64,000 bases of DNA, from the NCBI GenBank assembly GCA_964588495.1, contig CAZPPS010000006.1, forward strand, positions 1 through 64,000, given 5' to 3'. This stretch comes from CAVPKN01 sp964588495. GTDB lineage: Bacteria; Chlamydiota; Chlamydiia; Chlamydiales; JAAKFR01. Positions 7,006 through 16,108 of this stretch are shown in pieces. Below the pieces are notes generated by a model, which had not been told where the DNA came from, made no database searches, and saw nothing but the letters and a program-made list of their open reading frames with translations. The position numbers and the translations under genes were made by a program. Within the stretch, counting starts at the first letter, position 1, and each line of letters begins with the position of its first letter.

Positions 7006-7781
7006 TAAACTTTCTCCTCGGCTATTGCTTTTCCTTCATGAGACTTGAGGGAACCTTTTTCTGATTCATCATCAATCGCGAAGTTGAGCTCATTTTTTTT
7101 GTCGATAATTGTTTGTGAAAGGGCCTGAATGATGACTTTAACGCTTTTGAGGGCATCGTCATTGCAAGGAATGACATAATCAATCGGATCAGGATCACAG
7201 TTAGTATCGACAAGACCCATTACAGGGATACCTAGTTTCTTAGCTTCAGCAACTGCAATATGTTCGCTGCTAGGATCCACTACGATCAATAAACCTGGAA
7301 GTTTACGCATTGCGCGTATGCCTGAGAGGTTTTTGTCGAGTTTTTCCTGCTCTTTTGTCAAAAGAGAAAGCTCTTTTTTGGTCAATCCCTCGCCGCCAGT
7401 AGAGACTCTGCGCTCCACTTTTTCCAAGGTTTTAATCGATTGGCGGATAGTGCTCATGTTTGTGAGCATGCCCCCGAGCCAACGCTCGCAGACGTAGAAT
7501 TCGCCGCAATCTTCTGCGCTTTCGCGGATCACAGCTTTAGCTTGTTTTTTAGTTCCAACGAAGAGAACGGATTTGCGCTCACTGACAACGTCTGCCACAA
7601 TGCCGAGGCACAGGCGGAGCTGCTGTAAAGTTTTTGCAAGGTCAATGATGTATAAGCCGTTGCGCACATCGAAAATGAATCTTTTCATTTTCGGATTCCA
7701 GCGCCGTTTCTGGTGGCCAAAATGAGCCCCAGCTTCAAGTAAGTCTTTTATGGAGACGTCTTTTTTGTCTTTGTTTTGCAT
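7005..7781 (-). CDS. rpsB: 30S ribosomal protein S2
   Basis: Small-subunit protein of 258 residues. Family motifs are clear: L-L-E-A-G-A-H-F-G-H-Q-K-R-R-W-N-P-K-M near residue 14, V-L-F-V-G-T-K-K-Q-A near 69, and P-V-M-G-L-V-D-T-N-C-D-P in the C-terminal half. It is the promoter-proximal gene of the rpsB-tsf-pyrH cluster. The leader has a small stem-loop at 7811-7831. In Chlamydia trachomatis ompA lies next to rpsB; here tRNA-Gly and PBP2 follow instead. Confidence 0.97.
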   Translation of the reverse strand: MQNKDKKDVSIKDLLEAGAHFGHQKRRWNPKMKRFIFDVRNGLYIIDLAKTLQQLRLCLGIVADVVSERKSVLFVGTKKQAKAVIRESAEDCGEFYVCERWLGGMLTNMSTIRQSIKTLEKVERRVSTGGEGLTKKELSLLTKEQEKLDKNLSGIRAMRKLPGLLIVVDPSSEHIAVAEAKKLGIPVMGLVDTNCDPDPIDYVIPCNDDALKSVKVIIQALSQTIIDKKNELNFAIDDESEKGSLKSHEGKAIAEEKV

Positions 7782-7810
7782 AAGAGTCCAAGCCTTTGGG
7801 TTGCCCTAAC

Positions 7811-7831
7811 ATCCTGTCTCGGGGACAGGAT
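7811..7831 (-). promoter_or_regulatory. Stem-loop in the rpsB leader
   Basis: ATCCTGTC (7811-7818) pairs with GACAGGAT (7824-7831) around a 5-base loop, 30 bases upstream of the rpsB start. S2 represses its own operon in E. coli through a structured leader; a similar role here is inference. A TAATAT sequence about 25 bases upstream of the stem-loop (near 7855) could be a -10 box, but no good -35 was found. Confidence 0.35.
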
Positions 7832-7914
7832 TTCGGTCTTGGTTAAATTTAAATATTAATTCCGTGTTTTTGCGAAAGATTGTTCCCGAATACACGACCT
7901 TCGGGAAAAAATAT

Positions 7915-7985
7915 AGCGCCTGATCAGAATCGAACTGACACGAGTAGCTTGGAAGGCTACGGTTCTACCATTGAACTACAGGCGC
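7915..7985 (-). tRNA. tRNA-Gly (anticodon TCC)
   Basis: A 71-base cloverleaf. Acceptor stem GCGCCTG pairs with CAGGCGC, with discriminator T. The anticodon stem GTAGC/GCTAC closes the loop CTTCCAA, giving TCC. The T arm contains AGTTCGATTCT. CCA is not encoded. Just downstream of its 3' end, an 8-bp inverted repeat (TTCCCGAA 7883-7890, TTCGGGAA 7900-7907) may end the transcript, although no T-run follows it on the minus strand. Confidence 0.96.
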
Positions 7986-8047
7986 GTTTGGCATGAGCTA
8001 CTGGAAAAATAATAGCGAGATGCCCCATTTTAAGAAAGCCCTAAACT

Positions 8048-11000
8048 TTGGTAGATGTGAAAAGACCGCGCAGAATCGACAACCTTCCCGAAAAAGCCAA
8101 CAAGATCCTCAATGGAATTCTTATAGTTCTTCTGTTAATCACAATTAAAATTTGGCATCTGGCCGTCATTCAGCATGAGAAAAAACAGGAAGAGTCTAAA
8201 AAGCCGCAAAGACGTGTTGTGATCGAGCGTAGCGAGCGGGCCACAATTTGCGACAGATTCAATATTCCATTAGCTACAAATAAGGTGCAATATAACGCCG
8301 CTATCTCCTACGGCCCAATCCGCGATCTGCCTAGGTCTATCTGGAAAAAAAATGAGGAAGGGAAGCGGGTTAAGTGCGCTTATAGAAAAGAATATATCAC
8401 ACATTTGTCAAAAAAAATGGGAGAAGAGCTGAATTTGGATTCCGAATGGATCGAAGATATTATCCATTCCAAGGGCGCCATCTTGGGCAATGTCCCTTGT
8501 GTGATTAAACAAAATATTACCGAAACGCAATATTTTCGCCTAAAAATGCTCGAAAAGGACTGGCCAGGTGTGCTGGCTGAAATTGGAGCCAAAAGATGCT
8601 ATCCTTTAGGGCCTATTGGGGGAGAGGTGATTGGCTATATTGGTCCGATCAGCCGCAAAGAGTATGATGCGATCACTCTTGAAATGAGCATGCTTCGGGA
8701 GGCCATCAGCGCTTTTGAAGAAGAGGGGAAAGAGATCCACCTCGAAGGGTATGGATCTGTGGAACAAATCGCTGCACGTCTTGAAGAGCTCGAAAAAAAG
8801 GCCTATCACATCAACGATTTTGTAGGAAAATCGGGCGTAGAGGCCAGTTTTGATGAGCAGCTGCGGGGAATGAGTGGCAAAAAAGTATATCTGACAGATA
8901 CCAAAGGGAATTTTTTAAAAGAACTTGAGAATTCCGATACTTCGAGAAGTGGCCAACAGCTTGTTTTGTCGATTTCTGCAGAACTCCAGGAGTTTGCCCA
9001 AAAGCTTCTTGTCGAATATGAAAATGAACCTGCAAGTGCAGTTCCTTTAAGTATGCGCCCTTTGATCCCTGACAAACAGCCCTGGATCAAGGGAGGGGCT
9101 ATTGTTGCCATGGATCCCAACAACGGCCAAATCTATGCGCTCGCCTCTTTTCCTACATTTGAGCCCAATGATTTTATAAGATCAGGAGCCCTCGAGCAAA
9201 ATGTGGAAAAAAATATCAGGGTCAATCAGTGGCTCGAAACAGATACTTATTTAGCAAGCCTCTGGAACATGAAAGTCCCTTACGTCCGACAAAAATTTGA
9301 CGGTGACTACTATGAGGAGGCCAAAGAACTGAATTGGGATACTTATTTGAGCATGATTTTGCCTGCTGAGTCTAAGGTGAAACAGATTTTAGAGAAAAAA
9401 TCTTTGCTTAAAGATGCTCTTTTTGTGCAGAAAAAACTGGATCAGCTTGTACACCTGTTTCAAAGTGACACTCTAACTCTCTCAGCTGCCAAAATTCTCG
9501 ATCTTTGTTACCGTGATCCGGAAGATGCGCCCCTCCAAATTACAATCACTCTTCCTGAAAAAGAGTTCTTCGAAGAGCGGCAAAAAGAGGTCAAAGAAGG
9601 CATAGCCCGTATCAAGCAGCAGCTTGCCCCCTGGTTTTCGCAAGGACTTTCCAATTATGAAAAAATACTTGTGATCGATCTCTACAGGCTTTGTGTGGAT
9701 GCTTCTCTTTTTACGCCAGAGCTTGCAAAAATTACCTCAGGGATGCCTCTGCAGGAATATAGAGAAGCTACTGCCCGCTATGTTTCTGTCCGTGAAGCAG
9801 TCAAAGAGATTGTGCGAGAAATTTTCTGTGAACAGGATTTTAAAAAATGGCGCGAAGAGCATTTCAAGGACTATTTGGCCCAAAAAAGAAAAGAAGAGAA
9901 GGAATCGGGTAAAAAATATGCCCGCCCCTTCATCGAATATCTCGAAATTGCCTGCAAGGACCAGTTTCAAGCCTTTTGGGAAGAAAATCAATGGGACCTT
10001 CTTGCCTTTTTTTTATCTGAAATGCATCAAAGCCCCAATCAAATTGACCCCTACATACAGGCGCTTGGCCATTGGACAAAAGAATTGAAGGGAGGGGCCC
10101 ATTCGGGTCTTGAGTGGGTTTCTCATTACAAAGCTTTGCGCAAAGTCAGTGATTACTTTGATCCAATCAACCTTTTAAGTTTTTTAAAGACCCTCCGCTC
10201 TTATGAACAGCTCACTAGACCCTTAATTGGACGCTATTTAACGCTGCGGGGAGGAAAAGAGAAGGATTTAGCGTCCGGATTTTACCCTGCCTATGGGTTT
10301 GGTTTTGCAAGATCTCACGCCTTTAGACAGGCGGCCACGATTGGTTCCATTTTTAAGCTCGTCCCCGCTTATGAGGCATTGCGACAACGCTATTTGACCC
10401 TTAAAGAACGGAAAGAAGCTCTTTTGGATCTCAATCCGCTTACAATTATTGATGATAAGCACCGCATTTTTGGAAAAATTGAGCGGTGGAATGTGGGATT
10501 TGCGTTAGATGGTAAGGCAATTCCCATGTATTACAGAGGAGGGAGATTGCCCCGTTCCGAACACTCAGGGGTGGGAAAAGTTGATATTATCCGCGCTCTG
10601 GAAGCTTCGAGTAATCCCTACTTTGCCATGCTTTCAGGAGATGTTTTGGAAGATCCTGAAGATCTTTGCCATGCAGCTAATTTGCTGGGTTTCGGAGAAA
10701 AAAGTGGGATTGATTTACCCGGAGAGTACGCTGGACGTCTTCCAAGAGATGTGGCTTATAACAGAACAGGGTTGTATGCCATGTCAATTGGTCAGCACTC
10801 TTTAGTGGGGACACCTCTGCAAACAGCTGTCCTTTTGAGTTTGATTGCTAATGGCGGCCACGTATTGAAACCTCAAATGACTCTCGATGCCACTTGTGAA
10901 GAGCGCTGGAATGTCTTTATGCCGACTCAAATCCAAAATGTCCTTTTGACAGCGATGAAACAGGTGATTATGGGAGATAAAGGGACTGCCCGGGTGATCC

Positions 11001-11275
11001 GAAAAAAACAGTTCGATGCTTCCGTTGTCAATCAGATGATTGGTAAAACAAGCACCAGCGAAGTGATTGAAAGGATGAGCCTCGATGAAAAAAATGGGCA
11101 GATGAAGCTGAAGCATGTCTGGTTTGGCTCGATCAGCTACGAATCTAATGATTTTTCCAAGCCGGAGCTGATTGTGATTGTCTATTTACGCTACGGGGGA
11201 TGGGGGAAAGATGCGGCTCCTCTTGCGGTCGAGATGGTTAAGAAGTGGAGGGAGATTAAGAAAAAGTATTCTTAA
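8048..11275 (+). CDS. pbp2: Penicillin-binding protein 2, class B transpeptidase, chlamydial long form
   Basis: Membrane-anchored transpeptidase of 1075 residues that cross-links the small amount of peptidoglycan chlamydiae use for division. One N-terminal membrane helix lies at about 17-38, followed by the PBP dimerisation domain and the transpeptidase domain. The active-site motifs are S-I-F-K (Ser767), S-S-N (854-856) and K-T-S (1000-1002; the third is usually K-T-G). A region of several hundred residues (about 380-740) is inserted relative to ordinary PBP2, which is near 630 residues; the long form is shared with C. trachomatis PBP2. The start is TTG at 8048 or GTG at 8057, both without a good Shine-Dalgarno sequence. 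A TPR gene follows, as in C. trachomatis. Confidence 0.93.
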   Translation: MVDVKRPRRIDNLPEKANKILNGILIVLLLITIKIWHLAVIQHEKKQEESKKPQRRVVIERSERATICDRFNIPLATNKVQYNAAISYGPIRDLPRSIWKKNEEGKRVKCAYRKEYITHLSKKMGEELNLDSEWIEDIIHSKGAILGNVPCVIKQNITETQYFRLKMLEKDWPGVLAEIGAKRCYPLGPIGGEVIGYIGPISRKEYDAITLEMSMLREAISAFEEEGKEIHLEGYGSVEQIAARLEELEKKAYHINDFVGKSGVEASFDEQLRGMSGKKVYLTDTKGNFLKELENSDTSRSGQQLVLSISAELQEFAQKLLVEYENEPASAVPLSMRPLIPDKQPWIKGGAIVAMDPNNGQIYALASFPTFEPNDFIRSGALEQNVEKNIRVNQWLETDTYLASLWNMKVPYVRQKFDGDYYEEAKELNWDTYLSMILPAESKVKQILEKKSLLKDALFVQKKLDQLVHLFQSDTLTLSAAKILDLCYRDPEDAPLQITITLPEKEFFEERQKEVKEGIARIKQQLAPWFSQGLSNYEKILVIDLYRLCVDASLFTPELAKITSGMPLQEYREATARYVSVREAVKEIVREIFCEQDFKKWREEHFKDYLAQKRKEEKESGKKYARPFIEYLEIACKDQFQAFWEENQWDLLAFFLSEMHQSPNQIDPYIQALGHWTKELKGGAHSGLEWVSHYKALRKVSDYFDPINLLSFLKTLRSYEQLTRPLIGRYLTLRGGKEKDLASGFYPAYGFGFARSHAFRQAATIGSIFKLVPAYEALRQRYLTLKERKEALLDLNPLTIIDDKHRIFGKIERWNVGFALDGKAIPMYYRGGRLPRSEHSGVGKVDIIRALEASSNPYFAMLSGDVLEDPEDLCHAANLLGFGEKSGIDLPGEYAGRLPRDVAYNRTGLYAMSIGQHSLVGTPLQTAVLLSLIANGGHVLKPQMTLDATCEERWNVFMPTQIQNVLLTAMKQVIMGDKGTARVIRKKQFDASVVNQMIGKTSTSEVIERMSLDEKNGQMKLKHVWFGSISYESNDFSKPELIVIVYLRYGGWGKDAAPLAVEMVKKWREIKKKYS

Positions 11276-11283
11276 ATTTTTCC

Positions 11284-11348
11284 CCTGCCCCTGCCCTTGC
11301 CCGAAAAAAAAATTAGGGGGCAAGGGCACAGGCAAGGGCAGGGGCAGG
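11284..11348. repeat. Hexamer-repeat palindrome (CCCTGC variant)
   Basis: Perfect 18-bp inverted arms at 11284-11301 and 11331-11348, each made of about three 6-bp units (CCTGCC, CCTGCC, CTTGCC). The loop contains an A-run and a further partial copy of the right arm. It starts 9 bases after the PBP2 stop. It is a variant of the CCGTGN hexamer palindromes elsewhere in the window and closest to the one at 61272-61380. Confidence 0.8.
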
Positions 11349-11417
11349 AAAAAATCCCACTTGGCATCGAATTTGCACATGAACTTTCATTCAAAAATGC
11401 AAAGGAGTGCCCCAATT

Positions 11418-12464
11418 ATGACAAATTCGTTTCCGGCAAAAGATACACATCTTGCTAAAGAGTATTTCTGTTCTGGTGTTGGTAAATTTCTTGATGGCAA
11501 GTACATAGAAGCTCAGGACGAATTTCAGGAAGCGCTCAGATTTGATCCAACACTTCCTTTGGCTTATTGTTATTTGGGAATTATTTCTCTCGAGCTTGGA
11601 GATGTAGAAATTGGCTTGCGCTGGTGCGAACAGGGGCTTGAGATCGATCCTGAAAATGGTTATCTCCATTACTGTCTTGGGGCTGCATTTGAAAGAAAAG
11701 GGATGGCACTGGAGGCTATTGAGCAGTACCTCATTTATTTAAAAGAACACCCAAAGGATGCCGAGTGTCTTTTTAGCCTTGGATGCTCCTACGATCAATC
11801 GAATCAGTACGAGGAGGCTCTACACTATTACTCTGAGGCACTCCGTTCCGATCCTGCCCATTACAAAGCCTCCTTTAATTTAGCTCTTGTCTTTGGAGAA
11901 CAAGGTGATACACAACTTGCCATCGAGCATTTGCAAAAAACGGTCGAAATCAGCCCCACCTATTGGAAAGGTTGGATAAAACTGGGGCTTTTTTACTCCA
12001 ATGATAAAAACTGGAAAGAAGCTGCAGTGGCTTATGAAAAAGCTGTCGAACTAAAGCCTGATATTTCAGATAGTTACTATAATTTAGGGCTTTGTTACCT
12101 TTCGGCCAACAAATCCAAAAAAGCAATCAAAGCCTTCAAAGAAGCCATCAAGCGCAATCCGAGCGATGCCGATTCCTCATTTTATTTAGCGATTGCCTAC
12201 ATTGATCTGAAAGAGGATGAAAATGCGATCTCCACATTGTATCAAACGCTTTCTATCAATCTGGAGCACGAAAAAACTCACTATTTGCTTGGAAGACTCT
12301 ATTACCTACGCGGTGATACTGAAAAAGGGGAAAAAGAGCTGAAGTTTCTGGAGAATATGCACTCTCCAATGGCCTGTGCCCTTAAAGATTCTTTGTCGAA
12401 AACTGAATCCAAGCCTGCTTCACCGAAGAAAAGGCGTTCAAAAGCTTTGCAAGATGGGGTGTAA
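11418..12464 (+). CDS. Tetratricopeptide-repeat protein
   Basis: A 348-residue protein made almost wholly of TPR units, eight or nine of them, with the usual 34-residue spacing (for example Y-C-Y-L-G, then Y-Y-N-L-G-L-C-Y and A-I-K-A-F-K-E-A-I). TPR arrays bind other proteins; the partner is unknown. I chose the ATG at 11418 because AGGAG precedes it by 10 bases; an open frame back to 11178 overlaps the PBP2 gene and the hexamer repeat and is not credible as protein. A basic tail ends the protein. The gene's last 83 bp overlap the convergent Wzz-like gene. The same TPR neighbour follows PBP2 in C. trachomatis. Confidence 0.92.
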   Translation: MTNSFPAKDTHLAKEYFCSGVGKFLDGKYIEAQDEFQEALRFDPTLPLAYCYLGIISLELGDVEIGLRWCEQGLEIDPENGYLHYCLGAAFERKGMALEAIEQYLIYLKEHPKDAECLFSLGCSYDQSNQYEEALHYYSEALRSDPAHYKASFNLALVFGEQGDTQLAIEHLQKTVEISPTYWKGWIKLGLFYSNDKNWKEAAVAYEKAVELKPDISDSYYNLGLCYLSANKSKKAIKAFKEAIKRNPSDADSSFYLAIAYIDLKEDENAISTLYQTLSINLEHEKTHYLLGRLYYLRGDTEKGEKELKFLENMHSPMACALKDSLSKTESKPASPKKRRSKALQDGV

Positions 12465-14733
12465 TCTCGCGCAAAGCAAACATTTTTTCTTCCTGCTGCT
12501 GAATAAAGAAAAAGGTGTTTGGAGAGAGCTCCTTAATTTCAGCTAAACGTTCGTTGGTGATGCCGTAGACGGTTGCATCTGCGTAGGAGATCAACATTTT
12601 TGTAGCAACACCCTCTGGTAAACCTTGATAGAGAATTAGGATCCTGTCGTATTGGTTTTTCAGGTTCTTGAGTTCCTTGATAAAGTGATCCGTGACAGAA
12701 AAAGAAGATTTTAATTCTAAGAGAAAAACATTCTCTCCAAGGTTTTGCCAAAACTCTTTAATTGCTTCAGCGCAGGTGACTTTTGCTTTCGATAACAGAA
12801 GCACAAACTGTGCATCACCCAGTTTAAGAGCCAAATTGGGCGCCGTTTCTTGTTCGGGTGCGACAAAAAATCCTGCAGAATTCAGATTAGGCCTTGAAGC
12901 TGATGGGCCAATCCAGACTTGGTAGCTGCAAAGAGCCAAAAAGACCAGAATCATACCCCCAAAAGCTCCAAAAAAAGTCCCAATTTTTAAACGGGGGCTA
13001 TTTGGGATAACGGGGTCAAGAGCGATTTGCAAGGCATTAGACATCAGATAATCGATGTTGTAGCCAATATTTTTAGTTTCGACGAGTTTGGTTACCGATT
13101 CCATCATATCGCCGTACAATTTTGCTTGAATCTTCATTTTCCGCTCGTTAAGCCATTTTTGTGGAAAATGGACAGCCTGCTTTTTGAGGTCGTTTAACGA
13201 TTCTTCCAGTTGATTATGCTGATTATGAAGAAGATGCAGAAGCTCTAGCTGTCGCTCCTGAATTTTTTCTTCTAAAACATAGGCATGGAGCTCACATCCC
13301 TCTTTTAAAAGGGCAATTTGTTCAGTAAGAAACCGTTTTTCCAATTCCAGGGCACTTTTCAGCTGTTCGCACTCTTTATTTGTCCGATTTTTTGCATCCA
13401 CCAAGTTGTGATGGAGGCGTTGTATCTCCTTAAAATGCCCTCTTAAATTTTCATCAGTCAAAAGAGCGGCGAGGGAAACGGTGCTGAAATCATCTTCTTT
13501 TAATTTCCCCAAGCAATAGAGATATTTTTTATTTTCAAGGCGCGTACGTTCTAGTAATGCCTGTTCTTCAAGGAAGAGTTTACGGGCAGATTCAATGGTA
13601 AGTGATTGAAGAGGAATGTTCTCTTTTAGGCTCTCGATCAGTTCAAAAGAAACCCCTAAGCTATTACAAAGCTTTTGCATCTCTTCTTTGGTTTGAAGAA
13701 GAAGCTGCGTTTTTAGAGCTTGTTCTTTCGCCATGAACTCCAGCTCTTTTTCAAGGACAAGGATCATGCCGCTATCGAGATTGGCTTCCAGGTAAGCTTT
13801 TTCTTGTTGCAACGTCTCGTCAAGCTGCAGAAGAGTTTCCTCCTGCCTTTGCTTTAAATAACAGAGTTGTTTGTTAATTTTTTTCTTTCCCTGGAGCATC
13901 AAATAATCTTGAATTTGTTCCATTGCGACATTGACAATTTTTGCTGCCAGTTGCCGGTTGCGATGGGAAAATGAGACGTCGATAAGAGCTGTATTTTCTT
14001 TGTTCTTTTTAACTTTCAAAAAAGATTTAACGTTATCAATGGCGGTAGCCATAGGAATAAAATGAAGCCTTATAGTTTTACCTTTTTGGCCAGAACCGCT
14101 TAAGGTAAAAGATCCTGCTGGTATGCTAAATGGTTTTGTCAGCTCCCCTTTACCGAAAATAGTTTTGCCGGAGGAAACGGTAAATGATTTGTCATCGAGA
14201 AAATTGATTTTAAGGGTCTGAGATATTTCAGAGTTAAAGGTAACGTCTTCGCAAACTAGAGAGGGATTGAGATCGGGTATGATCAACTCGGTAGGAGCTA
14301 GAATTTTGGAATTATAGAGATCGGAGGCGTATTTCTTGCCCTTGAGTTTGCTCCGTCCCCTTTCAGCTTTAAGCGTATACCAAATTTCAAGGAGCCTCTC
14401 GCCCCGTTTTTTATCGATAACTTTTGCCTGCAAATTGAGCTTTTTAACCACTCCTTCCAAAATAGGAGCGCTGTTGAGAAGAAAAAGCTGCTCACTGGGT
14501 GAGACTGAGAAGTCTTCCCGACCGAGCAATTCGAGCGCCTTACCAAAAGGGGAAGCAGTTTGGGAAACCTGCCCATTAAAGATCCCATTTGCAGTGAAGC
14601 GGACCGGTTGGATGAGTAAATAGGCTAAAGTTGCACACCCGCAAAGAAAAGCGGCTGCAAAAATAAAAAAGCGATTTTTTTTAAGGGATTGGAAGATGTC
14701 GGTAAATGAGAGGATGATCTGTTTGTTTTCCAT
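12382..14733 (-). CDS. Wzz/GumC-like polysaccharide chain-length or export protein with C-terminal pseudokinase-like domain
   Basis: Inner-membrane protein of about 783 residues. A first membrane helix (about 20-40) is followed by a large periplasmic part rich in Leu/Glu/Lys coiled coil (about 270-540), then a second helix near 635-655 (F-F-G-A-F-G-G-M-I-L-V-F-L-A-L). This is the architecture of polysaccharide co-polymerases. The C-terminal 150 residues resemble the fold of bacterial tyrosine kinases (Y-D-R-I-L-I-L-Y...Y-A-D-A-T-V-Y-G) but lack a Walker A loop. The ATG at 14733 lies one base after the Wza-like stop codon, so I prefer it to a TTG at 14772. It pairs with the upstream Wza-like lipoprotein. 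Confidence 0.85.
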   Translation of the reverse strand: MENKQIILSFTDIFQSLKKNRFFIFAAAFLCGCATLAYLLIQPVRFTANGIFNGQVSQTASPFGKALELLGREDFSVSPSEQLFLLNSAPILEGVVKKLNLQAKVIDKKRGERLLEIWYTLKAERGRSKLKGKKYASDLYNSKILAPTELIIPDLNPSLVCEDVTFNSEISQTLKINFLDDKSFTVSSGKTIFGKGELTKPFSIPAGSFTLSGSGQKGKTIRLHFIPMATAIDNVKSFLKVKKNKENTALIDVSFSHRNRQLAAKIVNVAMEQIQDYLMLQGKKKINKQLCYLKQRQEETLLQLDETLQQEKAYLEANLDSGMILVLEKELEFMAKEQALKTQLLLQTKEEMQKLCNSLGVSFELIESLKENIPLQSLTIESARKLFLEEQALLERTRLENKKYLYCLGKLKEDDFSTVSLAALLTDENLRGHFKEIQRLHHNLVDAKNRTNKECEQLKSALELEKRFLTEQIALLKEGCELHAYVLEEKIQERQLELLHLLHNQHNQLEESLNDLKKQAVHFPQKWLNERKMKIQAKLYGDMMESVTKLVETKNIGYNIDYLMSNALQIALDPVIPNSPRLKIGTFFGAFGGMILVFLALCSYQVWIGPSASRPNLNSAGFFVAPEQETAPNLALKLGDAQFVLLLSKAKVTCAEAIKEFWQNLGENVFLLELKSSFSVTDHFIKELKNLKNQYDRILILYQGLPEGVATKMLISYADATVYGITNERLAEIKELSPNTFFFIQQQEEKMFALREITPHLAKLLNAFSSVKQAWIQFSTKNL

Positions 14734-14734
14734 G

Positions 14735-15778
14735 TTACCTAAAAACTCCCCGGGTTTTAAGGCCCAGATCAATCAAAAGCGAACTTGGGAGAAGCTGTTC
14801 AATAAAGCGGTTCCATTTAGTAATCGGCCGTTCTGAGATATAGACGGTGTCGCCTGGTATCAAAAGCAAGCTGTCATTGGGCAAATAGGTGATATGGTTC
14901 CATGAAAGGTGATAAATTTTGGGAGTTAAGATGTTACCACGGATTACTTGGATGCACCGTTTATCTCCTGTGAAAGGGATGCCCCCCGCTGAAGCAATCG
15001 CCTCTCTTAACGAGATTGTTCCATATGGAACTGGGATGACTCGGTTGATGCCAACTTCCCCCATCACAAGGACAGTAGAGGTCATAGGGCCTGCAATAAA
15101 AATTTTATCTTTAGGCCTCATGACGATATTTTGGCACATATCTCCTTCTACCATAAGCTTGTAGAAGTCGACAGGGAGAAGAGCGCAGTCTCTTACCACA
15201 TAGCTTTTAAATAAATTAGCCTCAGGGCAGACACCAGCAAGCGAGAGCACTTCATAAAGACGGATTCTCCCATTGATTGGGATCTCTGGACGGGTAACAT
15301 CGCCTGTCAGCTCGACTTTGCTATGCATTCGGACGGCGTACTCCAGGAAAATGTCGACATTTTCGATCTCTGCACTATAAAGTCTTTGAATTTCTGCCCG
15401 GGCCTCATCGAGCGTCAGCCCAATGACGCAGACTCCGTCTATGAGGGGCAGGTGGATTTGTCCATGGACAACGCGGTAGCCAATGCTGCTGCCAATCGAG
15501 CAGACAGCTTGCTCCAAATCTTTACGTGTGGGATGAAAAAGGGCAATTTTTAAAACGTCATCTTCGTCGATGCAATCTTCGTATTCGCAAAGGGCATCGT
15601 CTGGTAAAACGCCGTGGCAAATCCCTTCAAGCTCAAGTATAGAATACTTGCCCTGGTTGATCTGGTAGGAATCCAGCACAAACTCTTGTGCCCCCTCCAC
15701 GCAGTATTTGTAAGCGCACGGAGGCGTGCATCCATGAAGAAAGAGGGCGCAGATCAGGGCGGTGAGTATTCGAAACAT
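14735..15778 (-). CDS. Wza-like outer-membrane polysaccharide export lipoprotein
   Basis: A 347-residue protein with a lipoprotein signal (M-F-R-I-L-T-A-L-I-C-A-L-F-L-H-G-C; lipid Cys at 16). The middle carries a Poly_export domain (I-H-L-P-L-I-D-G-V-C-V-I-G-L-T-L-D-E-A with I-F-L-E-Y) followed by two SLBB-like segments (V-E-L-T-G-D-V-T-R-P-E and V-L-V-M-G-E-V-G). These are features of Wza/KpsD pores that carry capsule or exopolysaccharide across the outer membrane. It is cotranscribed with the Wzz-like gene. No polymerase or flippase is nearby, so the polysaccharide is unknown; capsule export is not a feature of Chlamydiaceae. Confidence 0.88.
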   Translation of the reverse strand: MFRILTALICALFLHGCTPPCAYKYCVEGAQEFVLDSYQINQGKYSILELEGICHGVLPDDALCEYEDCIDEDDVLKIALFHPTRKDLEQAVCSIGSSIGYRVVHGQIHLPLIDGVCVIGLTLDEARAEIQRLYSAEIENVDIFLEYAVRMHSKVELTGDVTRPEIPINGRIRLYEVLSLAGVCPEANLFKSYVVRDCALLPVDFYKLMVEGDMCQNIVMRPKDKIFIAGPMTSTVLVMGEVGINRVIPVPYGTISLREAIASAGGIPFTGDKRCIQVIRGNILTPKIYHLSWNHITYLPNDSLLLIPGDTVYISERPITKWNRFIEQLLPSSLLIDLGLKTRGVFR

Positions 15779-16108
15779 GCAAACCTTCTATCACTAATCT
15801 GCATTTTTTTAAACACAAAGGCACAAAGTCACAAAGAGAGACATATTTTTTCTTTGCACTTGTCCTTCTTGTAACTTGCGGTTTTTAAATACTCCGAAAC
15901 GTTTGCGCCAGTCAAGTGTCGCGGCATTTTAAAACCACAGAGAACAAAGAGAGCACAGAGAAGGGAAAAAAATAATAGGGAAGATGGTTAGGATCATGAG
16001 AAGAAGCTATAATAACTAAGAATTAATTTGTTTCTAAGTTGAATTAAGTCTAAAAATTACTAAGAATGGGTGGACTTAAAGGGGACAGGCTTGCTATGAT
16101 TGTAACCC
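15779..16108. other. Divergent intergenic region with decayed periodic repeats and a possible suf promoter
   Basis: Holds one CAAAG-type half module at 15811-15840 and one CACAGAGAA-type half module at 15930-15962. Neither has its partner arm, so they look like remnants of the palindromes at 37128-37470 and 57775-58030. Before sufB, TGGACT (16071-16076), an 18-bp spacer and an extended -10 TGCTATGAT (TATGAT at 16095-16100) could form a promoter that would give a very short leader. No gene is seen. Confidence 0.5.

Noticed and set aside
7883..7907. Terminator after tRNA-Gly
   Set aside because: The 8-bp stem is real but no T-run follows on the tRNA strand, so it is mentioned only with the tRNA.
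11178..11417. N-terminal extension of the TPR protein
   Set aside because: Runs through the end of PBP2 and the hexamer repeat; a better start with AGGAG is at 11418.
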